NCBI GenBank assembly: GCA_905211645.1 | Contig: CAJMBK010000005.1 | Coordinates: 1-64,000 of the forward strand | DNA: 64,000 nucleotides | Direction of reading: 5' to 3' | DNA from: an uncultured Caryophanales bacterium | GTDB taxonomy: Bacteria; Bacillota_I; Bacilli_A; RFN20; CAG-288 | In this document: positions 50,348 to 58,440 of the stretch, in pieces | How the letters are laid out: every line of letters starts with the position of its first letter | How positions within the stretch are numbered: position 1 is the first letter of the stretch | The notes under the pieces: model-generated | Database searches by the model: none | Told to the model about the DNA's origin: nothing | The model's input: the letters and a program-made list of their open reading frames with translations, nothing else | Position numbers and translations under genes: made by a program

Positions 50348-51663
50348 TGGCAGTTACATTTAAATCATTAACTTTTTTATCCGAACGAGTAATAAAAGCT
50401 TTAAATAATCTTTCTTATTTTGAATGTTCACCAATTCAAGAAAAGGCTATCTCTGCACTTTATAAAAATAAAAGTATCTTGGCTTTGGCCCCTACTGGTT
50501 CCGGTAAGACATTAGCCTACATGGTACCAATCTTCAATGATTTGGATATCGAAAAGAATTTACAAGATATCATCGTTGTCCCAACCAGTGCATTAGGCAA
50601 CCAAATTTACAGTGTTTTCCAATCATTTAAAAAGGAGATGAATTTAAATACTTCTATCACTTTGCTTAAAAATGAGAATGATTTAAATTCATACAAGAAT
50701 ACTGCTCAAATTCTTATTGTCACTCCATCAATCTTTGCAAATATTTCCAAATCATACAACATGAAAGATCTTAAAAGAGTCATTGTTGATGAAGCAGATA
50801 TGATTGCTTTTGATGGATTCGATGACAATCTAGTTAATATCAAACAAAATTACTCTGTTCCAATTTCATTATTCTCAGCAACACTCAATGAACATGAAGT
50901 TTCTCAATTGAAGAAATTGATGCACTTTGATGTCACCTACGATGTTAGAGAAAACAATAAAACATCTGCAAATGTTACACATCATATCGTTGATATTAAG
51001 CACTTTACAACTTATGAGGCATTAATTAAATTGCTTAACGCTATCAATCCATACAAGACAATTATCTTCGTTTCTAAGAATGAAGATTTGGATAAGATCA
51101 GCAGACAACTTTTCAAAGATGGTGTCGATCATATAGTCTTAAGTGGTCAACTAAATAAGCGTGAAATTAAGAATGCTATGTACGATTTTAAAGATAATAA
51201 GTCTTATATTTTATTATCATCTGATTTCGGTGCTAGAGGTCTTGATATCGATGATGTTGATACAATTATCTCGGTTGATTTACCTGCAAATCACATCGAT
51301 TATTACTATCACAGAGCTGGTAGAACCGGAAGATTCAACAATAAAGGTAACTCCTATGTTCTTGCCAAAGATGGTGATAAAGCAGTTAAATCACTTTTAG
51401 AAAAAGACATCAAGTTTGTTTTCCATTCATTAACTAAGGATGGTATGAAGGATGAAACTAAGTTTGCTCCTAAAGGAAGACAAGCCAAAGCTAAGAATGA
51501 AAAATTAGAGCAAGAAATTAAACGTGTTGCAAGAAAAACTCGTTCAACAAAAGTTAAACCTTGTTACAAGAAGAAGGTTAGATGGGCTGTTGAACAAGTC
51601 AAAAGAAGACACAAAGAAAAGATTATCAAGACAAATATTCGTAAAAAAGAAGCTAGTAAGTAG
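50347..51663 (+). CDS. DEAD-box RNA helicase
   Basis: 438 residues. Motif Q-like C-S-P-I-Q, motif I A-P-T-G-S-G-K-T, motif II V-D-E-A-D, motif III S-A-T, and motif VI H-R-A-G-R-T-G-R are all present, so the two RecA-like domains are complete. The C-terminal 60 residues are extremely basic (K-K-K-V-R-W-A-V, K-R-R-H-K-E-K), a probable RNA- or ribosome-binding tail. Position and size resemble CshB-type helicases of Bacilli. Cold-shock or ribosome assembly work is likely. Confidence 0.92.
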   Translation: MAVTFKSLTFLSERVIKALNNLSYFECSPIQEKAISALYKNKSILALAPTGSGKTLAYMVPIFNDLDIEKNLQDIIVVPTSALGNQIYSVFQSFKKEMNLNTSITLLKNENDLNSYKNTAQILIVTPSIFANISKSYNMKDLKRVIVDEADMIAFDGFDDNLVNIKQNYSVPISLFSATLNEHEVSQLKKLMHFDVTYDVRENNKTSANVTHHIVDIKHFTTYEALIKLLNAINPYKTIIFVSKNEDLDKISRQLFKDGVDHIVLSGQLNKREIKNAMYDFKDNKSYILLSSDFGARGLDIDDVDTIISVDLPANHIDYYYHRAGRTGRFNNKGNSYVLAKDGDKAVKSLLEKDIKFVFHSLTKDGMKDETKFAPKGRQAKAKNEKLEQEIKRVARKTRSTKVKPCYKKKVRWAVEQVKRRHKEKIIKTNIRKKEASK

Positions 51664-51686
51664 TTACATACTTACTAGCATTTTTT
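51652..51686. terminator. Bidirectional terminator across two converging stop codons
   Basis: An 11-bp perfect stem, GCTAGTAAGTA (51652-51662) / TACTTACTAGC (51669-51679), loop GTTACA, then ATTTTTTG on the plus strand. On the minus strand the stem is followed by TTCTTTTTT. The left arm contains the last helicase codons and stop; the right arm is inside the methyltransferase gene. Confidence 0.88.
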
Positions 51687-52761
51687 GTATGGATTCATCT
51701 GAGAAAAGATTTTCAAAATCTTCTAAAGTATCGATAGTTACTGTTTTAAGTAAATTCTTGAAGTTATCGATATATCTATCATATTCTTCAGTTGCAGAAG
51801 AATCGTTTTTAATCTTGTAATAAGTTTCAATTACAGCACAGATTAAGCATCTTCTTGCAATTTCAAGGATACTTCTTTCAATCCAATAACTTGCTTTGAT
51901 ATCAAATTTGTTTATTTCAATAAGTTTTAACATCTTTTGATAAAGTGGTAATCCGTCGGCTTCATCATGGTAGATATCAAAAAACATGTAATCAAAATGT
52001 TCTTCTTTAAGTAATTTTTCAGTTAATTCGTAAGCATCACCTTCGATAACTTCAACCTTATTATTGAAGAATTTCTTGAGGTATTTATTGAAAATTTCAA
52101 TAACATCTCTATCCTTTTCAATTACTACAACTTTCTTAACTTCATTTTTAAGTGAAACCATGTAAGGATAGTAACCTAAGCCTAAACCTTGGACTAAAAC
52201 ATTACCAGTTGCTTCGTTAATTGCTTTTTTCATAGTATTAATTTCATAAGGAGTGATGGACATCCAAGTGGTTCCGTCTTTCAAGACTTCCAAATAATTG
52301 AATGGTTTTTGGAAGAAACCGAGTTTATTTACTTCTAAACTTGGTGCTTTATCAGTGAAATAAATCTCATCATAAACAACAAGTTCTAAAGGTGAGTAAC
52401 TTGAGTTAACTAATTCAACATTTTTATATTTACAATCTTTAACTTTAACGTTTTTATAGTAAGGATTTGAGGTGTATTCTTTATCATTAATTGGTTGAAT
52501 CATATTCTTAAAATCAAAATCTTGTTGTAAAGATGTGATTTCATCATCGTCAAAATCGTAACCTTCACATGCAAAAATATGTGCAATATAGGCTTCAGAA
52601 AGACTTAAATTCTTGCTGTTGATAAAGTTAGTTAAATCATTTTTTGAAATAGATTTTCTGTATTCAAGCAAATAATCTTTAATTATCGATGAAAAATTGT
52701 AGTTAACATCGTTAATATAACTTAAGTAAGAGATATATTTTTCATCAAGATTAAATTTCAT
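51664..52761 (-). CDS. SAM-dependent methyltransferase, spermidine-synthase-like fold
   Basis: About 365 residues. A long N-terminal helical part (1-110) precedes a Rossmann domain with V-L-V-Q-G-L-G-L-G-Y-Y-P (motif I), V-V-V-I-E-K-D-R-D-V-I (motif II) and F-D-Y-M-F-F-D-I-Y-H-D (motif IV), similar to spermidine synthase and related methyltransferases. The substrate is unknown. I take the start at 52761, with AAGGAG 7 bases before it. The frame stays open into ispG, but that part has no start signal. It overlaps the ispG end by 11 bases. Confidence 0.75.
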   Translation of the reverse strand: MKFNLDEKYISYLSYINDVNYNFSSIIKDYLLEYRKSISKNDLTNFINSKNLSLSEAYIAHIFACEGYDFDDDEITSLQQDFDFKNMIQPINDKEYTSNPYYKNVKVKDCKYKNVELVNSSYSPLELVVYDEIYFTDKAPSLEVNKLGFFQKPFNYLEVLKDGTTWMSITPYEINTMKKAINEATGNVLVQGLGLGYYPYMVSLKNEVKKVVVIEKDRDVIEIFNKYLKKFFNNKVEVIEGDAYELTEKLLKEEHFDYMFFDIYHDEADGLPLYQKMLKLIEINKFDIKASYWIERSILEIARRCLICAVIETYYKIKNDSSATEEYDRYIDNFKNLLKTVTIDTLEDFENLFSDESIQKMLVSM

Positions 52762-53809
52762 TCTCATTCTCCTTATCGATAAGATTAAATAATATTTCCA
52801 TTGCTTCTTTTTCTGGGTAACTACCAATTGCAACACCTTTTTTGAAGACGATGAAACTGTTGATGCCACCCGCAATACCAAAAGTAGCATGTTTTGCTTC
52901 ACCTGGTCCATTGACAGGACACCCCATAACAGCAACAGTGATATCCTTATTTACATATTTGAGTTTATCTTCAACATATCGAGCAATGTTGTAGACATCA
53001 ACTTGAGTTCTACCACAAGTTGGACAAGAAATAAGTGTTGGAACATTTTTCTTAAGTCCCATAGATTTAAGCAAAGTTTTACAAGCAAGAACTTCTTCTC
53101 TTGGATCATCAGTTAAGGAAATTCTAATTGTATTACCAATTCCAGCAGATAAAATTGGAATTAAAGCAGTGCAGCTTTTAATTGTTCCTTGAATTCCAAA
53201 ACCAGATTCAGTTAAACCGATATGCAATGGATATTGATATTTTTCTGCAAGTGCAAAATATAGTTCTCTAGTTAAGTCAGGAGAAGTATTTTTAGCTGCT
53301 AAAACCATTTTATGGAAGTCATTACTCTCAAAATAAGAAAGCATTTCTTCTACAGCGGTTAAAAATTGTTCTTTAACATTTTCACTTGTTAATGCATACT
53401 TTCCAAGGCTTCCAGAATTGACACCAATTCTTAAAGCAGCATCTTTTTCCTTCAACTTAGCAACGACTTCATCAAGATTATTTTTAGTGATATTACCTGG
53501 GTTAAGTCTAATTTTATCGACTCCTGCATCCAAAGCAAGTAAAGCGTATTTGTAGTTAAAATGAATATCGGCGATGACTGGTAATGAAGTGTGCATTTTG
53601 ATTTCTTTTAATGCTAGACAATCCTCTTCATCAAAAGTTGAGAATCTAATCATGTCACAACCTAATGTTTCTAAGTCGTGGCAGAGTTTAATATTTTCTT
53701 CAACTTTGCTAGTTTTTATATTTGACATCGTCTGAATAAGAATTGGACTATCGCCACCAATTAGCCTATTTCCGATTGCAAATTTATATGTTTTATCACG
53801 TGAAATCAT
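52751..53809 (-). CDS. ispG: 4-hydroxy-3-methylbut-2-en-1-yl diphosphate synthase
   Basis: 352 residues. The TIM-barrel part includes the D-I-H-F-N-Y-K-Y-A-L and I-R-L-N-P-G-N-I regions; the Fe-S part has S-C-P-T-C-G-R-T and M-G-C-P-V-N-G-P-G-E. IspG converts MEcPP to HMBPP in the MEP pathway, feeding IspH found at 43.7 kb. GAGGTAAG precedes the start. It diverges from rpmG with about 100 bases between. Confidence 0.96.
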   Translation of the reverse strand: MISRDKTYKFAIGNRLIGGDSPILIQTMSNIKTSKVEENIKLCHDLETLGCDMIRFSTFDEEDCLALKEIKMHTSLPVIADIHFNYKYALLALDAGVDKIRLNPGNITKNNLDEVVAKLKEKDAALRIGVNSGSLGKYALTSENVKEQFLTAVEEMLSYFESNDFHKMVLAAKNTSPDLTRELYFALAEKYQYPLHIGLTESGFGIQGTIKSCTALIPILSAGIGNTIRISLTDDPREEVLACKTLLKSMGLKKNVPTLISCPTCGRTQVDVYNIARYVEDKLKYVNKDITVAVMGCPVNGPGEAKHATFGIAGGINSFIVFKKGVAIGSYPEKEAMEILFNLIDKENENEI

Positions 53810-53907
53810 GCTCTTACCTCATGCCAATTTCCATATTGAAAAAAGTTCGTCTAAGTTATAAAATAATATAGCATTTTTTAATTGAATTTAGAAAAAGGAG
53901 TTTAAAT

Positions 53908-54066
53908 ATGGCAGAACCAAGAATGAATTTTACTCTTCGTTGCACAGAATGCAAGATGGAAAATTATATTGCTACAAAGAATAAAAAGGCACATCCTGAG
54001 AAATTTGAAGTCAAGAAATATTGCCCAAAGTGCAATAAGCACACCTTACATGTTGAAAAGAAATAA
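53908..54066 (+). CDS. rpmG: 50S ribosomal protein L33
   Basis: 52 residues (M-A-E-P-R-M-N-F-T-L-R-C-T-E-C ... Y-C-P-K-C-N-K-H-T), the size and pattern of L33. Both C-x2-C pairs are present, so this is the zinc-binding (C+) form. AAAAAGGAG lies nine bases upstream. It heads the short rpmG-efp-yneF unit, with efp 22 bases after the stop. Bacilli often carry a second, Cys-less L33 for zinc shortage; none is visible here. Confidence 0.93.
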   Translation: MAEPRMNFTLRCTECKMENYIATKNKKAHPEKFEVKKYCPKCNKHTLHVEKK

Positions 54067-54088
54067 TAACTAATTTCGGAGTATTATT

Positions 54089-54655
54089 ATGGCAGATATT
54101 AAGGCAGTTGGTGATTTAGGTCCAGGTAGAAACTTTACCTACAAAGGCGAACTCTACAGCGTTTTGGATATTTTACATAACAAGACCGCTATGAGAGGTA
54201 TGATCGTCAAGATCAAGGCAAAGAACTTAAGAACTGGTTCTATTTCAGATATGACATTCAACGGTGATGATAAGGTTGAACTTATTTTCTTGGATAAGAG
54301 AGATATGACATACCTTTACGATGATGGTAACAATCTCGTTTTCATGAACCAAGAAACATATGATCAAGTTGAATTACCTAAAGAAAGATTAAAATGGGAA
54401 TCTAATTTCTTAACAACAGATTCAGTCGTTAAGATCACTTACTACGGTGATGAAATCATGGGTGTTGAATTACCTGTCAAAGTTACTTTGGAAGTTACTG
54501 CTACCGAAGATGCAGTCAAGGGTGATACAATCAACAAAGCTATGAAAGATGCAACCTTAGAAACAGGTTTCGTCATTAAAGTTCCTATGTTCGTTAAGAT
54601 CGGTAACAAAGTTATCGTCAGAACCGACACAGGTGAATACGATTCCAGAGCATAA
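54089..54655 (+). CDS. efp: Elongation factor P with unusual tip loop
   Basis: 188 residues, three-domain EF-P. Domain order and C-terminal V-R-T-D-T-G-E-Y-D-S-R-A are normal. The loop that reaches the peptidyl-transferase centre reads H-N-K-T-A-M-R-G-M-I-V (30-40), while common bacterial EF-P has H-V-K-P-G-K-G and Mollicute forms have an Arg at the tip (family knowledge). Here Met aligns with the modified Lys and Arg follows. EF-P rescues ribosomes at polyproline. No modification gene is next to it. Confidence 0.92.
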   Translation: MADIKAVGDLGPGRNFTYKGELYSVLDILHNKTAMRGMIVKIKAKNLRTGSISDMTFNGDDKVELIFLDKRDMTYLYDDGNNLVFMNQETYDQVELPKERLKWESNFLTTDSVVKITYYGDEIMGVELPVKVTLEVTATEDAVKGDTINKAMKDATLETGFVIKVPMFVKIGNKVIVRTDTGEYDSRA

Positions 54656-54683
54656 GCTTACTGATTGGGAGAACTAACACAGC

Positions 54684-54911
54684 ATGGTAAATTGGGGTTG
54701 GCTTCTCTTCTGTATTATCGTTTGTTTAATTGTCGGACTTGTTGCAGGTTATTTTATTGCAAGATACGTCTTCAAGAGAGAGTTGAAAAAGCATCCTCCA
54801 ATTACTGAAAAACAAATCCGTGTTATGTTTACTCAAATGGGTAAAAAGCCATCTGAGAAGCAAGTTAGACAAGTAATGCGCTCAATGGAAGAAGCAAATA
54901 AGAAAAACTAA
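54684..54911 (+). CDS. yneF: UPF0154 (YneF-type) membrane protein
   Basis: 75 residues: one N-terminal TM (about 4-27, L-F-C-I-I-V-C-L-I-V-G-L-V-A-G) followed by a conserved helical part, H-P-P-I-T-E-K-Q-I-R-V-M-F-T-Q-M-G-K-K-P-S-E-K-Q. This is the UPF0154/YneF family found across Bacilli and Mollicutes; its function is not known. It follows efp after 28 bases, and a bidirectional terminator comes next. Confidence 0.9.
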   Translation: MVNWGWLLFCIIVCLIVGLVAGYFIARYVFKRELKKHPPITEKQIRVMFTQMGKKPSEKQVRQVMRSMEEANKKN

Positions 54912-54935
54912 TTTAAAATTAAAAATCGAGATAAT

Positions 54936-54971
54936 AAAAAGGCTTAATTCGTCGGGAATTAAGTCTTTTTT
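54936..54971. terminator. Bidirectional terminator between yneF and the zinc-ribbon gene
   Basis: AGGCTTAATTC (54940-54950) pairs with GAATTAAGTCT (54956-54966; one G-U), followed by T on the plus strand (54966-54971) and preceded by A (54936-54940), so it serves both strands. Confidence 0.88.
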
Positions 54972-54989
54972 CTTGTCTAATAATTTGAT

Positions 54990-55595
54990 TTAAGCGTTCA
55001 TTGCTCCTGCAAAGACCATAATTAAGAAGCAAAGTCCGTATAAGAGACCAACTAGTGCAATCCACATACCAATGTATGAGGAAACAATTCTCTTGAAACC
55101 TAATTTTTTTGCTTTGTAGTTGTACCAAACTGTAATAATCATATTTACAATTGACCAGGCAACACCTGCAAGGGAGAAAAAGCTAGAACCAAGAATCTGT
55201 GAGTAAGCAATTGATCCACCTTCAGGATTAGATGAACCATAAACAATTGTCATTGTGATTGAAACTAATGTAATTACAGTTGCAATACTGCAGGATAATA
55301 ACATCCAAAGTCCATATGTTCTACCTCTTTTCATCAAAAGAAGTTCATCGAAATCATCCTTTTGAACTTCTTCTGCTTCAGCGACAAATCCAATTACTTC
55401 ATCACAATCTTCACAAACCATTTCATTTTTCTTAACGGTCAATTCTTTTCCACAATATGGGCAGTATTTAATTACTTTGATGTTACCTTGAATGTCTTTA
55501 TGAACGCTTGCACGAGGAACGACTTCGCCATTAACAACTTCAATTTCATCATTATCTTTAGTTTTGCTTTCTTTGAAAAAATTGTTTTCTGCCAT
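54990..55595 (-). CDS. Zinc-ribbon membrane protein, unknown function
   Basis: About 201 residues from the Met encoded at 55595 (AAAGGAAAA upstream). A charged N-terminal region is followed by a zinc ribbon (C-P-Y-C-G ... C-E-D-C-D) and then three hydrophobic segments in the last 105 residues. The ribbon would be cytoplasmic. No family name recognised. It lies directly behind plsY on the same strand (one base between), so the two are probably co-transcribed; a role in envelope lipid metabolism is only a guess. Confidence 0.7.
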   Translation of the reverse strand: MAENNFFKESKTKDNDEIEVVNGEVVPRASVHKDIQGNIKVIKYCPYCGKELTVKKNEMVCEDCDEVIGFVAEAEEVQKDDFDELLLMKRGRTYGLWMLLSCSIATVITLVSITMTIVYGSSNPEGGSIAYSQILGSSFFSLAGVAWSIVNMIITVWYNYKAKKLGFKRIVSSYIGMWIALVGLLYGLCFLIMVFAGAMNA

Positions 55596-55596
55596 A

Positions 55597-56334
55597 CTAT
55601 TTTCCTTTCTTATATTTTGTGATAGGTTCGGTATGATTAATAAGTCTAACAATATTTTCTTTGTGACGATACAAAAGTAATAATGTAATAAGTATCATTG
55701 AACCAAAGTATGAGAAATCAGGTGAGAAATATAAGTCAGAGCTGAAATACATTCCTCCTAATAAGTAGTCATTTGTGATGTAATAAGAAACAACTCCTAA
55801 TGCTAGAGCACAAAATGGTATTACTAAAGAAGTTAGACAGCTAGCGTAAGAAACGATATGTTTGTAGAAGAATAATGCAAAGAAGATGATGAGGGATAAT
55901 ATAAATAAATAGTAATTAGTTGCAAGTAAGAAACCTAAGAAACAGGTGACGGTCTTACCACCTTTAAAGTCACAAAATACAGGGAAACAGTGACCTAAAG
56001 AGACGGTGACAGCAACTAAATATGAATAGAATTCATAATGAGTTTGATTGCCGTAGTTGAAATCGTAGAGATAACTACCAAAAACTGACTTTGCAAGATA
56101 GTAAGTTAACCAGATGCAGAAGGTATTTTTCAAAATGTCCAAAACGATGACAGTGTAGGCAGCTTTTTTGCCTAAAACACGACCGACATTTGTGCCTCCA
56201 GCATTTTTGGAACCGTAATCTCTAACATCGGTATGATAGAAAACTTTTCCAATAATAATTGAAAAAGGAATTGAGCCGATAAAGTATCCGACTATAGTTG
56301 ATATTAAAATAAATGCTATTGTGTTATATGCCAT
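55597..56334 (-). CDS. plsY: Acyl-phosphate:glycerol-3-phosphate acyltransferase PlsY
   Basis: 245 residues with several TM segments. The family motifs G-S-I-P-F-S near the start, D-V-R-D-Y-G-S-K-N-A-G-G-T-N-V-G-R (catalytic loop) and G-H-C-F-P-V-F-C-D-F-K-G-G-K are present. It makes lysophosphatidic acid, the first membrane-phospholipid step, from acyl-phosphate supplied by PlsX. It is longer than the usual 195-210 residues, with extra sequence around the TM region at 85-105 and 190-220. Adjacent parE/parC is also the order in several Bacilli. Confidence 0.94.
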   Translation of the reverse strand: MAYNTIAFILISTIVGYFIGSIPFSIIIGKVFYHTDVRDYGSKNAGGTNVGRVLGKKAAYTVIVLDILKNTFCIWLTYYLAKSVFGSYLYDFNYGNQTHYEFYSYLVAVTVSLGHCFPVFCDFKGGKTVTCFLGFLLATNYYLFILSLIIFFALFFYKHIVSYASCLTSLVIPFCALALGVVSYYITNDYLLGGMYFSSDLYFSPDFSYFGSMILITLLLLYRHKENIVRLINHTEPITKYKKGK

Positions 56335-56420
56335 AAAATTTACCTTAGATATTATATCGTTTATCAGTTTTATTATTTACTTCAAAACGAAAATAAGCCA
56401 TCTAAAGCCATTTCACATAT

Positions 56421-56447
56421 AACAAATATTGTAATTCTTTATTTGTT
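56421..56447 (+). promoter_or_regulatory. Inverted repeat upstream of parE
   Basis: AACAAATA (56421-56428) and TATTTGTT (56440-56447) form an 8-base inverted repeat right before TAAAAT (56447-56452), a possible -10 of parE. It could be an operator or supercoiling-sensitive structure; no protein can be named. Confidence 0.4.
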
Positions 56448-56472
56448 AAAATATAAAAATGGAGGTCGGCAA

Positions 56473-58440
56473 ATGGCAGAAAAGAAAACATCCGACACTA
56501 CAAATAATTCACATTATAGTGCGTCAGATTTAAAAGTTTTAAAAGGTCTTGAACCAGTTAGAGTTAGACCTGGCATGTACATCGGCTCAACTGATACAGT
56601 CGGTTTGCATCACTTGATTTGGGAAATTGTCGACAACTCAGTTGACGAAGCAAATGAAGGTTACGGCAAAAAGATTTCCGTTACCATTCACGAAGATAAT
56701 TCAATCACAGTCGAAGACGAAGGTAGAGGTGTTCCTTGCGAATACAACGCTGCTGAGAAGATGACCGGTTTTGATATCGTCTACAACACCCTTCATGGCG
56801 GTGGTAAATTCGATGAATCAAACTACAAGAGTGCTGGTGGTCTTCACGGTGTTGGTGGCGCAGTTGTTAACGCCTTATCCGATTACATGGAGATTCATTC
56901 CTACCGTGATGGAAAAGATAATTTCATCCGCTACGAAAATGGTGGTAGAAAGAATTCCGGTATTAAGGATAAAGGTGCTACCGATAAACGTGGTACAAAA
57001 GTCACTTTTAAACCTAGTCGTTCCATTTTTGATAATGTCATTTTTGACTACGACAAGATCAAAGAACACTTAAATGACTCCGCTTGTTTAACAAAGGGTG
57101 TCACTTTTGAACTTGTTGATGAAAGAAGTCAACGTTCTGAGAAATTCTTGTACAAAGGTGGTATCAAAGAGTACTTTGTCAATAAAATCGGCTTAAAAGA
57201 AACTCTTTGTGAACCTATTTATATAAATAAGACTTCTCCAGAAGGAATCATGGTCGAAATTATCTACACCTTCATCAAAGATTATTATTCTGAAGATATT
57301 ATTTCATTCGCAAATGGTGTTAAAACTGTTGATGGTGGTCACCATGTTTCCGGTTTTAAGAAAGCATTGACTAATTCCTACAACGATTACGCAATCAAAC
57401 ATAAACGTATCAAAGATACTCAAAAGCTTGAAGGTGATGATATTAGAGAAGGTATCTCTGCAATTATTTCTGTCAGAGTTCCTGAGTCAATCATCCAATT
57501 CGAAGGTCAAACTAAGTCAAAATTAGGTACTAAACAAGCTTTACCTGCAGTCGATACTATCGTTGAAGACTTCTTAAATTACTACTTGGAAGAACATTCT
57601 TCCGAAACTGAAGTCGTCGTTAGAAAGAGTATCGATGCGATGAACTTAAAGAAGAAATCCAAAGAGTTCAAGGATAGTGAAAGAAGCAAAGTTAAAAACT
57701 CTTCACCAATCCAACTTTCTGGTAAGTTATGTCAATGTTCATCAAAGAACTACAAAAATAACGAACTTTTCATCGTCGAAGGTGACTCCGCTGGTGGTAC
57801 TGCTAAAAAGAGCCGTGACCCAATCTACCAAGCAATTTTGCCTTTAAGAGGTAAGCCAAAAAACGTTGCTGAAACTACTAACAGTGATGATATCTTTGAA
57901 AATAAAGAATTAGCAACCATGATTTATACAATTGGTGCTGGTTCTGACAAAGATTTCAACATCAAGAATATTCACTACGATAAGATTATCATCATGACTG
58001 ACGCTGACGATGATGGTGCACATATTCAAAACTTACTTTTAGCATTCTTCTATCAACATTTACGTCCACTTGTTGAAACAGGTCACGTTTACATTGCTGT
58101 TTCACCTCTTTATCGTGTCTACAAAGGTGATAAAGAAATTTTCTGTTGGACAGAGGAAGAAAGAATCAATGCATGCAAGAAGATTCCAGGTTATAAGATT
58201 ACCCGTTATAAAGGTTTGGGTGAAATGTCACCTAAGCAGTTAAAGGTTACAACCATGGATCGTGCAACAAGAAAACTTATCAAGATCACCTGCAATGATG
58301 AGGATGAATGTTCAGATAAGATCAAACTCTTCTTAGGTCGTGATTCCGACAGAAGAAAGATATGGATTACAAATAACATTGACTTCTCATTGAAGGAAAT
58401 CAAGTACAAGGAGGTAGATTCCGATGGCATCCAGGAGTAA
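56473..58440 (+). CDS. parE: DNA topoisomerase IV subunit B (or gyrase B)
   Basis: About 655 residues. The GHKL ATPase part has E-I-V-D-N-S-V-D-E-A, V-E-D-E-G-R-G-V-P and G-G-L-H-G-V-G; the TOPRIM part has E-G-D-S-A-G-G-T and T-D-A-D-D-D-G-A-H-I. The choice of ParE over GyrB rests on the plsY-parE-parC neighbourhood and general pattern. GGAGGTCGG precedes the ATG at 56473. The last 17 bases overlap parC, so the two subunits are made in a fixed ratio. Confidence 0.88.
   Translation: MAEKKTSDTTNNSHYSASDLKVLKGLEPVRVRPGMYIGSTDTVGLHHLIWEIVDNSVDEANEGYGKKISVTIHEDNSITVEDEGRGVPCEYNAAEKMTGFDIVYNTLHGGGKFDESNYKSAGGLHGVGGAVVNALSDYMEIHSYRDGKDNFIRYENGGRKNSGIKDKGATDKRGTKVTFKPSRSIFDNVIFDYDKIKEHLNDSACLTKGVTFELVDERSQRSEKFLYKGGIKEYFVNKIGLKETLCEPIYINKTSPEGIMVEIIYTFIKDYYSEDIISFANGVKTVDGGHHVSGFKKALTNSYNDYAIKHKRIKDTQKLEGDDIREGISAIISVRVPESIIQFEGQTKSKLGTKQALPAVDTIVEDFLNYYLEEHSSETEVVVRKSIDAMNLKKKSKEFKDSERSKVKNSSPIQLSGKLCQCSSKNYKNNELFIVEGDSAGGTAKKSRDPIYQAILPLRGKPKNVAETTNSDDIFENKELATMIYTIGAGSDKDFNIKNIHYDKIIIMTDADDDGAHIQNLLLAFFYQHLRPLVETGHVYIAVSPLYRVYKGDKEIFCWTEEERINACKKIPGYKITRYKGLGEMSPKQLKVTTMDRATRKLIKITCNDEDECSDKIKLFLGRDSDRRKIWITNNIDFSLKEIKYKEVDSDGIQE

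Noticed and set aside
52764..52935. N-terminal extension of the methyltransferase into ispG
   Set aside because: It would overlap conserved ispG coding sequence by about 180 bases; AAGGAG fits the start at 52761.
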